NCBI GenBank assembly: GCA_040752355.1
Contig: JBFMHE010000009.1
Span: 1 to 64,000 of the forward strand
Reading direction: 5' to 3'
DNA length: 64,000 bases
Source of the DNA: Nitrospirota bacterium
GTDB lineage: Bacteria > Nitrospirota > Thermodesulfovibrionia > Thermodesulfovibrionales > Dissulfurispiraceae
The notes beneath the pieces are model-generated. The model made no database searches and had not been told where the DNA came from. It was given only the letters and a program-made list of their open reading frames with translations. Below are positions 33,595-42,867 of the stretch, one piece after another. How positions within the stretch are numbered: position 1 is the stretch's first letter; every line of letters starts with the position of its first letter. The translations under genes and the position numbers were made by a program.

Positions 33595-36276
33595 TCACTT
33601 CTGCAAAAGCATTATAACATTTTCGCGAACCGTATCGGCAAAGGCCTGATACCGGTCAGCCTGCGGTCCTGCAGTCTCTGCGCCTGCAGCCTCTGCGGTG
33701 GAAGGGAGGAGGGGCGCCCCGAAGACGACGCGCAGGCGCGAAGGTCTTATGAAGGCCGCACCCCGCGGGAGGGCCTTGTGGGCTCCCTCGATAGCGGCGG
33801 GGACGACCGGCGCCCCCATCTCGAGGGCCAGGATGCCGATCCCTTTCTTGAAGGGCAGGACCTCTGTCGTGGAGGAGCGGGTCCCCTCGGGGAATATGCA
33901 GAGGGACTGACGCCTCCGGATCACGTATGCCGAAAGCTGGAGCGCCTTGGTAAGGTACACTTCGGAATCGATGGGGATCACATGCGCCAGCCGGCCGAAC
34001 CATGAGGTGAGCGTCCCGGTAAAGTACTCCTGCAGGCCGAGGAAGTAGAGCCTCCTGAACGTCCTGAAGGGGACGGCGGCGGCTATGATGAAGCCGTCCA
34101 GATAGCTCGTGTGGTTGGGGGTGATGACGAACGCTCCCGCTTCCGGTATGCGATCGGCCCCCTCTACCCTGAGCCGGAAAAAGAGCTTGAAGAAAGACTT
34201 CTGCAGCATGAACAGGCCGAAGGTGATGCCCAGCGCCAGGGGGCCCTGCGCATAGCCGATCCTTTCCGCCTCTGCCGGCGAAGGCTCACGGCCGAGGATA
34301 TCCTTCCATGCCACCGCAGCCCCTCCGGCAGCTCCCTCGTCCTCACGGTAGGTCTTCACCGCCGCGACAATCTCGCCCACGGTCTGCACCCCGGCAAGAA
34401 ACGTATCGGGCAGGTCTATGGAAAAGGCGCTCTCGAGGAAAGATACGAACTCTATCTTCTTCAGGGAATCGAAGCCGAGATCGAGCTCGAGATTGTCGGC
34501 GGCGCGGAGGGGGACCTCCTCTCCCATTACTGTCCTGATGCCCTCCACGACCGTTCTTCCCGTCGCATCCCGGAGCAGGGAGCTCTCCGTGAGAATCCCG
34601 GGCTGCATTTCCGGCCGTCCTGCAGTGCGCTCCCTCTTCGCAAGCATCTCCTGCACCATGAAGCGCCGCAGTTTGCCCAGGGGCGTGCGCGGGAGCGGAT
34701 CGGAGACGAGCGTGAAGCCCCTGATCCTCATATACTCCGGGAGCTTCAGGGAGACGGCGGTGATCGCGTCGTTCAGCGCCTCGGTGATATTCCCGATCGA
34801 CGCCTTCTTCGCATACTCGACATCGGGAACGATCACGGCATGAATCGAATCGGCTGCCGCCGATCCCGCCAATCCAGAAGGAGCAGGCACCACGCACATC
34901 TCTTTTATGAGCGGGGTGGTCATATAGGCCTTCTCGACATCCTCGGGGTAGATGTTCTTCCCCGAGCTCAGTACGATCACCTCCTTCTTGCGGCCCGTGA
35001 TGAAGAGGTATCCTTCGTTGTCCAGCGCACCCATATCCCCGGTCAGGAACCAGCCGTCCTTCATCACCTCGGCCGTGGCGACCGGATTCCGGTAGTAGCC
35101 CTTCATCACCATGGGCCCCCGCACCATCACCTCTCCGGCATCGCTGAGCGCGATCTCCGCTCCGGGCAGCGGTCTGCCGACCGACCCCGGCTTGCGCCGC
35201 TCCGGGGGAGTGAAGGTGACCACCGGCGCCGTCTCGGTGAGCCCGTATCCCTCGAGCACCGTGAACCCGAGCGCCTCGAGATCCCTCATCACCGCGGGGT
35301 CGAGCCGCGCGCCGCCGCTCGCGAAAAACCGCACCGCGGGGAAGCTGGCATGGACCGAGCCGAACACGATCCTGCCTATATTGAGGCCCGTCACTTTCCG
35401 GACAGCTCCGCAGAGCCGCATCATCCTGAAGAGAGCTCCTGCGAGTGCCCCTTTCTCCCTCATTTTTGCCGTAATGCCGTTGCGGATCATCTCGTAGAGG
35501 CGTGGCACCCCCACGACGACGGTCACGCGGGTATCCCGGATCGCTCCGATAAGCTCTGCCGACTTCAGCCCCGGGCCGAAGGTGACGGCAGCGCCGAGGA
35601 AAAGGGGGACGAGAAAGGTGCACATGAACGGATAGGTGTGGTGCAAGGGAAGGATCGAGAGCACCGTATCCTCATGGGTCACGACGCGGGCTGCGATGAC
35701 CGCTTCCGCATCCGAGCAGAAATTGCGGTGGGTGAGCACCACTCCTTTGGGCGTTCCCGTCGTCCCGGACGTATAGATGATCGAGGAGATATCATCGGGG
35801 GAGAGGGAGGCTGTTGCAGAGAGAGAGGGCGGCTGCGCTGCGGCAGGGTCGCCCTCGCCGGCGGCGCTCCGGGAGGCAGCGACCTCGTCGAGGTCCAGGC
35901 CCTCCCGTCCTTTGAGCGCCGCGGCAACGTTCGCCGCTGTCCTGGCGCTGTAAACGATGATCGTTGCTTCCGCAGCGGTGATGAGCGTACCGATCTCCCC
36001 GGCGCCCAGCTGCATGTCGATGGGTACGGCGACAGCGCCGCGCTGCACGATCGCGAGATACGCCGCACACCACTCGGGCCTGTTCTCCGCGACGAGGGCG
36101 ATGCGGTCGCCGCGCCGCGCACCGCACCCTCCCAGCAGGTCATCAATATACTGCACCAGGGAGCGCACTTCGCCGTAGCTCATGGAGCGCCAGGAGCCGG
36201 CGAAGTAGGTGAAAGCGATTCGGTCGTTGTTGCGTTCTGCAGCGGCAAGAAACAGCGAGGGGATCGTCTCAGCCAT
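33595..36276 (-). CDS. Three-domain acyl-activating enzyme / acyl carrier / acyltransferase
   Basis: 893-aa lipid enzyme. Residues about 1-560 form an AMP-binding acyl-CoA/ACP synthetase with YTSGTTGTPKG (168-178), GYGLTETAPVV, TGDMGALDNEGYLFITGRKKE and a final PRTPLGKLRR. A carrier domain follows with the phosphopantetheine serine in LDLGFDSLKKIEF. The C-terminal third is a PlsC acyltransferase with NHTSYLD (HX4D) and FPEGTRSST. It can in principle activate a fatty acid, load it on its own carrier and pass it to a lysophospholipid, like Aas-type recycling. The start overlaps the upstream phosphatase gene by 8 nt. Confidence 0.88.
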   Translation of the reverse strand: MAETIPSLFLAAAERNNDRIAFTYFAGSWRSMSYGEVRSLVQYIDDLLGGCGARRGDRIALVAENRPEWCAAYLAIVQRGAVAVPIDMQLGAGEIGTLITAAEATIIVYSARTAANVAAALKGREGLDLDEVAASRSAAGEGDPAAAQPPSLSATASLSPDDISSIIYTSGTTGTPKGVVLTHRNFCSDAEAVIAARVVTHEDTVLSILPLHHTYPFMCTFLVPLFLGAAVTFGPGLKSAELIGAIRDTRVTVVVGVPRLYEMIRNGITAKMREKGALAGALFRMMRLCGAVRKVTGLNIGRIVFGSVHASFPAVRFFASGGARLDPAVMRDLEALGFTVLEGYGLTETAPVVTFTPPERRKPGSVGRPLPGAEIALSDAGEVMVRGPMVMKGYYRNPVATAEVMKDGWFLTGDMGALDNEGYLFITGRKKEVIVLSSGKNIYPEDVEKAYMTTPLIKEMCVVPAPSGLAGSAAADSIHAVIVPDVEYAKKASIGNITEALNDAITAVSLKLPEYMRIRGFTLVSDPLPRTPLGKLRRFMVQEMLAKRERTAGRPEMQPGILTESSLLRDATGRTVVEGIRTVMGEEVPLRAADNLELDLGFDSLKKIEFVSFLESAFSIDLPDTFLAGVQTVGEIVAAVKTYREDEGAAGGAAVAWKDILGREPSPAEAERIGYAQGPLALGITFGLFMLQKSFFKLFFRLRVEGADRIPEAGAFVITPNHTSYLDGFIIAAAVPFRTFRRLYFLGLQEYFTGTLTSWFGRLAHVIPIDSEVYLTKALQLSAYVIRRRQSLCIFPEGTRSSTTEVLPFKKGIGILALEMGAPVVPAAIEGAHKALPRGAAFIRPSRLRVVFGAPLLPSTAEAAGAETAGPQADRYQAFADTVRENVIMLLQK

Positions 36277-37072
36277 GCAAAAGCGTCAATGCCCTTTCAT
36301 GGAGTGCCCGGTTTCCTGCTGCGAGCAGCGGAACGCTCCGCTCGACGCCGAGGGAGACCCCGTCGAGGGAATTGCCGTCCATATCCGTACAGAGGCCGCC
36401 CGCCTCCTTTACCAGCAGGTAGCCGGCAGCGAAATCGAAGGGCCGCGAGGGCGAGGGCATGGCGAAGATACTGATGGAGCCGTACGCGAGATAGGACAGG
36501 TCGAGCGCCGTAGCGCCGAGGCAGCGGGTCCTCCTCGCCTCGGCGAGGAGCGGGAGTATGCGGGGAAGATCGAGCTTCGGGTTCGGCGTCTCGTAGGCGA
36601 TGAGATTGAAGATATCGCTTTCCTGCGCGTGCACCGGCTCGCCGTTGAAGAACGCCCCCTTGCCCCGTTCCGCCCAGAATTCGTCGCCCGAGAGCAGGTT
36701 GATAACATAGGCGAGCGAGACGCCGCCCACCGTGGTATCCTCGGCGATCGCGATGGACGAGCAGTAGAAGGGGACGCCGCTGACGGCGTTCTTGCTGCCG
36801 TCGATCGGATCGATCACGGCGATGGTGCCGTTTCCGGTCATCCCCTCGCGCGCAGACTCCTTGATGCCCATCTCTTCCGATACGATGGTCATGGGCTCAT
36901 CGAGCGATTCGAGGGAGCCGACGATGATCTCTTCGGCCTGCCGGTCGATCGGAAAGGTCTTGTCGCCGGCCGCCCCTTTGCCGATCGATTCGGAGGCGAA
37001 CGGTTTGAGTCTCGTCTCTCCTATCTCGAAGAAGAGCTCCCTGCCGATCTTTCTAAGGTTCTCCACGTTCAT
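36269..37072 (-). CDS. Inositol-monophosphatase-family phosphatase
   Basis: 267 aa. Mg2+-dependent phosphatase motifs are SEE (IVSEEMG), IDPIDGSKN (DPIDGT-type) and PFDFAAGYLLVKEAGG (WDxAAG-type, with Phe for Trp). GVPFYCSSIAIAED is closer to archaeal-type inositol/fructose-bisphosphatases than to SuhB. AGGAG lies 6 nt before the ATG at 37072. It is coupled to the acyl-activating enzyme, suggesting a shared lipid or sugar-phosphate path. Substrate not determined. Confidence 0.85.
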   Translation of the reverse strand: MNVENLRKIGRELFFEIGETRLKPFASESIGKGAAGDKTFPIDRQAEEIIVGSLESLDEPMTIVSEEMGIKESAREGMTGNGTIAVIDPIDGSKNAVSGVPFYCSSIAIAEDTTVGGVSLAYVINLLSGDEFWAERGKGAFFNGEPVHAQESDIFNLIAYETPNPKLDLPRILPLLAEARRTRCLGATALDLSYLAYGSISIFAMPSPSRPFDFAAGYLLVKEAGGLCTDMDGNSLDGVSLGVERSVPLLAAGNRALHERALTLLHG

Positions 37073-37149
37073 GGCAAACTCCTGCATCAGGTGCGGCCGT
37101 CGGGTTATTCATGATGATAGCATAAAAGAACGCCGAGGGGGAGAGCCAG

Positions 37150-37596
37150 CTACAATTCCACCCTCTCCTTGTGAGCGAAGCCTTTCGAATAATCGAGGTA
37201 GAAGCCGGAGACCGGCTCGATCTTGACGAAGACGATCTCGAAGCTCTGCGGGAAGCTGACGATAAAGGGGAACTTCTCGATATAGAGCCGCGCCGCCTTG
37301 CCGATCTCGGTCCTCTCCGCAAGCACGGTGGCGACGCCCTCCACCTGGACCCCCTTGATCGTGAACCAGTCCTCGTAATCCTCATCGACCGTATACGCCA
37401 CATGGGGGTTCTTGCGGATATTCTGTACCTTTCTCGAGCTCCTATTCGTGGCGAAATAGACGGTGACGCCCTCGGAGGCATACTCGACCGTGTGCGCCAT
37501 CGGCCTGCCGTTCGCGGATACGGTCGCGAGGGTCATCTTTTTATGGGACTGGAGATAAGAGGTTATGTTCTCCCGTATCTCGTCGGTCGTATCCAT
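37150..37596 (-). CDS. Pyridoxamine 5'-phosphate oxidase-like split-barrel protein
   Basis: 148-aa flavin- or heme-binding split-barrel fold: MTLATVSANGRPMAHTVEYA, VYFATNRSSRKVQNIRKNPHVAYTV, KGVQVEGVATVL. Members bind FMN, F420 or heme; true PNPOx activity is not implied. The ATG at 37596 follows GGGGGG; an upstream ATG at 37638 lacks a site. It probably reads toward the phosphatase gene 77 nt downstream. Confidence 0.82.
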   Translation of the reverse strand: MDTTDEIRENITSYLQSHKKMTLATVSANGRPMAHTVEYASEGVTVYFATNRSSRKVQNIRKNPHVAYTVDEDYEDWFTIKGVQVEGVATVLAERTEIGKAARLYIEKFPFIVSFPQSFEIVFVKIEPVSGFYLDYSKGFAHKERVEL

Positions 37597-37758
37597 GCGC
37601 CCCCCATTCCTCCCGTACACCGCTGCAGCGTTCATCACGGTGTCCGTTCTCTATTCATATCATAGACCAGATATATAGTGTTGGCAAGACAGGGAAGCGA
37701 GCATCATACACCCGTTATCGCGCTTCTCCTGCGGCGTGCATCACGAGAGTCACGCCGT

Positions 37759-38103
37759 CTACGAGAACTTCGCCTGCTGCTTCACCACCTGGGGAGCAAC
37801 GCCCTTCGGGTCTTTCATCGAGAGGATCACGAGGGCGCCGTCGGAGAGCATGACGATATGAATCCCCTTATCGCTCTTGTTGAGCATCTTGCCTATCGTA
37901 ACCGCTGCAGACGGCTCATAGAGCACTTTCATCTTGAGCGCATCCTCCTCGAGCCAGGCCATCATGAGCGAGCACTTCTGGCGGATCATATCGGTCACGG
38001 TGAAGACCGCGGTATCGGCGACAAAGTACATCATCGAGCTTATGGTGAGCTTCTCCTGATCGGTCTTGTTCTTGATGCGGAACATCAGTTTCTTCTGGTC
38101 CAC
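37759..38103 (-). CDS. Unknown small protein
   Basis: 114 aa if started at GTG 38103 (AAGGAG 6 nt upstream); an ATG at 38154 would give 131 aa with a very basic lead. Sequence such as FRIKNKTDQEKLTISSMMYFVADTAVFTVTDMIRQK and VKMLNKSD-like segments suggests a mixed fold without membrane helices. I recognise no family. It stands between the split-barrel gene and the permease-tail remnant. Confidence 0.65.
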   Translation of the reverse strand: MDQKKLMFRIKNKTDQEKLTISSMMYFVADTAVFTVTDMIRQKCSLMMAWLEEDALKMKVLYEPSAAVTIGKMLNKSDKGIHIVMLSDGALVILSMKDPKGVAPQVVKQQAKFS

Positions 38104-38225
38104 GACACGCTCCTTTTTTCGCCCCGGCCTTTCCTTGCGGCGGTAACGCCACATCTCATGGGTATCGGTACTCTACACTATTCGGAAGATTTTTGACATG
38201 GTATGCAGCGGATCGATCGGGATGC

Positions 38226-38263
38226 TCAGCTCGCGCGGAGGGCGTCGACGATATTCATCCGCG
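38226..38263 (-). pseudogene. 3' tail remnant of a MacB/FtsX-like permease gene
   Basis: The minus strand reads RMNIVDALRAS then TGA, the same ending as the intact permease at 41701 (RMNIVDALRAT). Positions 38241-38263 are identical to 41716-41738 over 23 bp, while flanking codons differ. Upstream of the tail an in-frame TGA occurs within 30 nt, so nothing else of the gene remains. Confidence 0.65.
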
Positions 38264-38324
38264 AACCGTTGAGCGATAAAAGTATTCATCTCGTTATGAC
38301 AGGAGACTTGAAGCCCTGGAGAAA

Positions 38325-40397
38325 TCACTGTCTTTTGTCCAGTACGCCTTCAGAGTGTGTTGAGTCATATAGAGGTCCTTCATCAATGCATTGGGCTCTC
38401 TTCCCTTGGTCATGCGGCGCGCAGACTGTCACGACCCCGCTGCATTCACCACCTCTCCTATCAGAGGCAGTAAACCCTATACGATATATCCTTCCGTTGC
38501 CTTTGCCAGAGCGCTCGGAACGGATCTGGAGTGGTTGAAGAGCTCCATCAGGGCCGGTGTCACCGTCTCCGAGGCCATTGACCGGCTCATCCTGATGAAC
38601 ACTGCTTATAGTTATGCTTACAAGGTCGTTATCAGGATCAGTAATACCGTTTATCGATACCGCTCTAAACTTATGGTCAGGCGGCCACAACGATGCTGGC
38701 GAGGGCTTCGCCCGGGAGCAATCCGGCGGATTATTCCCTGTGGACTCAACAAAACCAAACATTTGCACCACTAGAGTCCGGCAGTTGTTCTCCTCATTCA
38801 GCTCTGCAATCTCCTTGGCAGCATCGGTGCACCCAAAGAGCCAGTACAAACCCGGCTCCAAGTCCTGAGGCACCGGCACTTCCTCCTTATGCTCACTGAA
38901 CTGTTCAACTGCCAGCTCCGGAGCCAGACGCTCTCCGATAACCATATCATTCATATCTAACTGCTGGTCCTTGGAAAGGTAGTACCGTGTCTTACTGGGA
39001 GGTACGGCAACTGTTCCGATATTTATCGTCGTCTCTTCGAGGGGGATAGTCGGGCGGCCAAAAGGAATTTTAATGAGAGGCGGGAAAAAAGTCCTCAGCA
39101 TAAGATCAGGCCCGCCTTTCCATGTGACATATATAGGCGCACTCTCTCCCTCTCCACTCCAGTAGTAATCTGCATTATAGGCGAGCATGCTCACAAAGAT
39201 GATCTTATCGGTCCCAATTCTCTCTCCCTTGTAACTGAAGCTCCACTTCCCCTGGTCATCCGAACTGCCATACCATTCAAGTCCTTGGTGAGGTCCGGCG
39301 ACAACCATTGCATGGAGAGGGTAGTTTGAATCAGGTTGTATGCCGTCCATAACCCGCACTTCAGTCTTATGGATTTCATTTAACGTACGCTCTATAGTGC
39401 GAGGCGTTAATATCTCGATGGCGGTAGGGATATAATCGACAATCCGATCATATAAATACTGCATGTTGTAATAGAGGAGTGCCGCTGCCTCATCCGTCCT
39501 CTGCTCATGTGTTCCCTCGTGGACAAGCGTAATGAGCTGCTGGAGAATCGTCTGCGCATCAACATAGCGTTCCTCTCTTAAAGCGTGATCGCTTTGTGCC
39601 AACAATTCTCTTACTTTCTGCGCCAGAACAGCATCTCTGAGCCATCCGAGCAATGCTGCCTCTTCCACATAGCCCTGAATCAGCCTATTAAATTCGACGG
39701 GCAGGAAAGCAGCAGGAAGCGCTGTAGGCCCAATGGTTTTTATTACATAGCCTAGACTCTCTTGTTTGCGCCACTTCTCATCCATTATCTCACTTGTGTC
39801 ATCTTCCTGCTCAGTCCAGTCATCCGGCAGGTTCAATTTAAAAACATCCGGTTTGGCTACCATGTTACGAATTCCAGGAAGCCCATAACTAATCAACTGA
39901 AACTCACCAAGTGTCTGGCCAGGCATAATAGGCGGTACAGACTCCCTCCAGCGAGCCCAGGACGCCGCCACGCGAGAGCCTAGCAATGAAACCCCTTTTT
40001 TATGCTCAAAGGTAAGCCCGTAAGAATCCCAGCCCGACACCGACAAGGCAGCAAAGGGCACAACACGATACCCTCTCTGCTCGGCAAGAACAAGCTGTGA
40101 GAAGGATGGCTTTTTATATCCCATCGGTAGAGAATATAGCTCGGAGGGTTTGACCCCGCCGGGAGATACCTCGACATCAAGCGCAATCTCGCTAATGCTC
40201 AGAGTGTTTTCTTGCGGATTGCTAACTGTGTAGTAGTAATTATACTTGCCTGTGTCATCAAGAGTAGCACGTGCCTGAATTTTTACATTATCAAGTGGAG
40301 ATGGTGGCGCAATTTGGGCATCAACAAATTCTACCGCAAACAGTATAACAATCACCAAAACCGTAAAAGTAGATAGACTATTCCTCAGCTTCATCAT
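38325..40397 (-). CDS. Large secreted protein with CARDB-like region
   Basis: 690 aa with a Sec signal peptide (LSTFTVLVIVILFAVEFVDAQ). A helical middle region is followed by a beta domain with RVMDGIQPDSNYPLHAMVVAG (carboxypeptidase-regulatory-like). A CARDB-like segment then runs from TRYYLSKDQQ to ELNEENNCRTLVV. The C-terminal domain has DPDNDLVSITISSVHQDEPV and eukaryote/HYR-like character with paired cysteines. It has no membrane anchor or sorting tail. Its reduced GC compared with neighbours suggests transfer. It is the second gene after the metallopeptidase-like gene (18 nt apart). Function unknown. Confidence 0.7.
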   Translation of the reverse strand: MMKLRNSLSTFTVLVIVILFAVEFVDAQIAPPSPLDNVKIQARATLDDTGKYNYYYTVSNPQENTLSISEIALDVEVSPGGVKPSELYSLPMGYKKPSFSQLVLAEQRGYRVVPFAALSVSGWDSYGLTFEHKKGVSLLGSRVAASWARWRESVPPIMPGQTLGEFQLISYGLPGIRNMVAKPDVFKLNLPDDWTEQEDDTSEIMDEKWRKQESLGYVIKTIGPTALPAAFLPVEFNRLIQGYVEEAALLGWLRDAVLAQKVRELLAQSDHALREERYVDAQTILQQLITLVHEGTHEQRTDEAAALLYYNMQYLYDRIVDYIPTAIEILTPRTIERTLNEIHKTEVRVMDGIQPDSNYPLHAMVVAGPHQGLEWYGSSDDQGKWSFSYKGERIGTDKIIFVSMLAYNADYYWSGEGESAPIYVTWKGGPDLMLRTFFPPLIKIPFGRPTIPLEETTINIGTVAVPPSKTRYYLSKDQQLDMNDMVIGERLAPELAVEQFSEHKEEVPVPQDLEPGLYWLFGCTDAAKEIAELNEENNCRTLVVQMFGFVESTGNNPPDCSRAKPSPASLWPPDHKFRAVSINGITDPDNDLVSITISSVHQDEPVNGLGDGDTGPDGALQPLQIRSERSGKGNGRIYRIGFTASDRRGGECSGVVTVCAPHDQGKRAQCIDEGPLYDSTHSEGVLDKRQ

Positions 40398-40415
40398 CAA
40401 CCTCCGGTTCTCTCC

Positions 40416-41462
40416 TTAATCACGCCTTAAGTGGCCTGGATCTCCTTTCAGTGGCCGCAGCATGCATTGGCCTGCAAGTCTACGCAATACTGTATCTTTC
40501 CATACCGGGTCAAACGTCCCGCCAGAAGGCCTCGGTCCGCATATGCCATTTGTGGGAACACTCTTGGCCGATATATCGGTATCCTCTCCCATCCGGTGGC
40601 TTTTATGAGGAGTGCTCCAATTTTCATTTACGTCGAGAAGCCCACCTTTCGGAAGGCTCATATCCGATATGACCAGATCGGTTCCACACGCTGCATACCA
40701 TTCTCTGCTGAGACACCATAATGCATCGATAACATAGTCCTCTCCCCAATGGACATGGGGATGAGCGGGCCAATTATAGGGGTCATCCACAACAGGCTCA
40801 GAACAGCGTGCGGTTCTGCCGCACCGAACATAACCGTCCCACTCGCCGTCATCAAGCGATACCCCTGAAGATGTGCGCGGAAGCGGCGCAGGCAATTCGG
40901 AAAAACCTTTATATCCTACGTCCATGACGCTATATACCGTACACGTTTGATTGCTTTCACACGGAGGAGACAAAAAGTAATATCCCGCTGGAGGACGGCT
41001 CGCAAAAATACTGACTTCCATTCTTCCCGAAAGCGCTCCTGAATGATAGGTGAACCTGTAATCAGGGGCCAGCGTAGTGGTGTATCGCTCCGGCAAAGAG
41101 GTGCTGGGAGCCGTCTGCCACTGGTCGGTAACGCCACCGAGATTCGATACTTTGCTGCTTTCAGGCATGTCGTTACGATGTGCGGGTGCATGATGGACAT
41201 CGACATGTCCGCACTGCAGTGATTCCGGCTGGGGACACTCCTCGGGCTCTCCCTTGAGAAACACTTCAAAGGGACACGGCACATGCGTACCTGTGAATAT
41301 ATCGTAACAATAAGTCAAAAAATCCCGGGATGGTTTTATTCTCTTTTGAGGGGAATAAGGCTCAATAGTATTTACGCCGGCAAAAATTTCTGAATACACA
41401 GGCTGGCTAAAAGCAAGAATAGAAAGGAGCGCCATCAAAAACACACGGCTGTCAGCTTTCAT
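40416..41462 (-). CDS. Secreted protein with M74/M15-like metallopeptidase motif
   Basis: 348 aa with a signal peptide (VFLMALLSILAFSQPVYS). Near residue 290 is SLPKGGLLDVN followed by HKSHRMGEDTDIS. This resembles the HxSHxxGxDxD metal-binding motif of MepA/M74 murein endopeptidases and M15 peptidases. WGEDYVIDALWCLSREWY and several Cys pairs also point to an exported, disulfide-bonded protein. GGAGG precedes the ATG at 41462. It is transcribed first in a two-gene unit with the CARDB-like protein and is preceded by a perfect CRP-type palindrome. Enzymatic role is inference. Confidence 0.65.
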   Translation of the reverse strand: MKADSRVFLMALLSILAFSQPVYSEIFAGVNTIEPYSPQKRIKPSRDFLTYCYDIFTGTHVPCPFEVFLKGEPEECPQPESLQCGHVDVHHAPAHRNDMPESSKVSNLGGVTDQWQTAPSTSLPERYTTTLAPDYRFTYHSGALSGRMEVSIFASRPPAGYYFLSPPCESNQTCTVYSVMDVGYKGFSELPAPLPRTSSGVSLDDGEWDGYVRCGRTARCSEPVVDDPYNWPAHPHVHWGEDYVIDALWCLSREWYAACGTDLVISDMSLPKGGLLDVNENWSTPHKSHRMGEDTDISAKSVPTNGICGPRPSGGTFDPVWKDTVLRRLAGQCMLRPLKGDPGHLRRD

Positions 41463-41639
41463 CACAAACCTCCATTCAGGCTTAAATGCTGAAAGGCATC
41501 TTTATAGTGCTAAGCGGAGCCCCGACGCATCCGCACTTTTGTCGCTGCTATATATATCCGGCCGGGCAGGCGTACTATACCATGTCCGCACTACTTTTCA
41601 ATCCAAAAAAGACAGGAGGAGCGACTATTTTGGTATTCC

Positions 41640-41655
41640 TGTGATGTTCATCACA
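41640..41655. promoter_or_regulatory. Perfect CRP-type palindrome upstream of the secreted pair
   Basis: TGTGATGTTCATCACA: complementary 7-nt arms and an exact match to TGTGA-N6-TCACA. It lies about 180 nt upstream of the ATG at 41462, in the gap after the exporter operon. A close relative sits at 25363-25378. Confidence 0.65.
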
Positions 41656-41700
41656 ATTGGGGGCGTGCAGTGGATGCACAAATGATTTGTCCGCTCGATT

Positions 41701-42867
41701 CTATGTCGCTCTCAAGGCGTCGACGATATTCATCCGCGCGGCCTTGATCGCGGGGAGCACGCCGCCGATGAACCCCATGACGAGGGAGAAGAGCAGGGAG
41801 CGGACGACGATATCGGCGGTGAGCGAAAAAGAGAAGGCGAGCTCCGAAAAGGTCTGGAAGTTGACGGTCGAGATGGTAATCAGCTGCATGAAGGAGGCGA
41901 AGAAGAGCCCGGTCAGCCCGCCGATGAAGCCCAGGAAAAGCGACTCCATGACGAAGGCTGCCAGGATGCTCCGCCGCTGGAACCCCAGGGCGCGCAGGGT
42001 GCCGATCTCTCCCGTGCGGGTCGCCACGGCGGCATACATGGTGATCATCGCCCCGATGATCGCGCCGATCGAGAAGATGACCGTCAGCGACATGCCGAGG
42101 ATGCGGAGGAACGTCGCCATCGCCTTCGACTGCTCCTCATAGTAGAGCGATTCCCGTTTGGCCTCGACGGTCATGCGCGGGTCGCTCTCGATGCGCTCCC
42201 GCACCTGAGTGAACTCCGAGGAGTCCCGCAGTTTGAAGAGCACCGACGAGTAGACCGGCCTGCGGAAGGCCTGCATGAGCTGGTCGGCATCGCCCCAGAT
42301 CTCGGAGCTGAAGCCGGTGCTCCCTGCATCGAAGACCCCCACCACGGTCCAGTCTCGCATGCCGAAGCGGAGTGTCTCCCCGATGCCGCCTCCCCTGAAC
42401 CGCGCGGCGATGCTCCGGCCGGCGATGATCTCGGACGAGCCCGGCTTCGGCATGCGTCCTTCTACGAGCTTCACCTGCGGCCGCAATTTCAGCGACTGCT
42501 CCGAGATACCCCTGATCACGACGTTCGAGGGCTTGTCGCTGCCCCGCTTCGGAAGGCTGATGAGCACCACCACCTCCTTTGCGAGGAGACGCTGCCCGTC
42601 GGGGCCGATCGCGACCTCGGGCTGCGCCTCGATGATCGCCGCCTGCTCGCGCTCGACGCCGCTCTGGACCTCGGAGTTCGATCCCTTGCGGATGACCACG
42701 ACATTGTCGTACGATCCCGTGGCGATCAGCGTCTTCCGCAGGCCCTCGGCGAGCATCAGGATCGAGGCGAAGACGAAGACGACGAGGGCCATGCCCGATG
42801 CGGTGAGCACGGTGGTGAGCCGGCGCGTCCAGAGGTTCCGAACGCTGTAGGATATCGGCACCGTCAT
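41701..42867 (-). CDS. ABC transporter permease, MacB/FtsX type (second)
   Basis: 388 aa with the MacB-like layout: one N-terminal helix (LTTVLTASGMALVVFVFASILML), a periplasmic domain of about 220 residues (VVVIRKGSNSEVQSG, SSEIIAGRSIAARF), and three C-terminal helices with the FtsX-type TRTGEIGTLRALGFQRRSIL motif. The ATG overlaps the previous permease stop (ATGA). It is last of a four-gene exporter operon. The final MNIVDALRAT codons are duplicated at 38226-38263. Confidence 0.9.
   Translation of the reverse strand: MTVPISYSVRNLWTRRLTTVLTASGMALVVFVFASILMLAEGLRKTLIATGSYDNVVVIRKGSNSEVQSGVEREQAAIIEAQPEVAIGPDGQRLLAKEVVVLISLPKRGSDKPSNVVIRGISEQSLKLRPQVKLVEGRMPKPGSSEIIAGRSIAARFRGGGIGETLRFGMRDWTVVGVFDAGSTGFSSEIWGDADQLMQAFRRPVYSSVLFKLRDSSEFTQVRERIESDPRMTVEAKRESLYYEEQSKAMATFLRILGMSLTVIFSIGAIIGAMITMYAAVATRTGEIGTLRALGFQRRSILAAFVMESLFLGFIGGLTGLFFASFMQLITISTVNFQTFSELAFSFSLTADIVVRSLLFSLVMGFIGGVLPAIKAARMNIVDALRAT

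Noticed and set aside
34111-36474. 787-codon plus-strand frame opposite the acyl-activating enzyme
   Set aside because: Composition is rich in Arg/His/Pro/Gly, typical of shadows. The minus-strand gene shows complete domain motifs.
38155-38324. Complete second permease pseudogene
   Set aside because: Only the last 11 codons are recognisable; upstream sequence has in-frame stops and no similarity.
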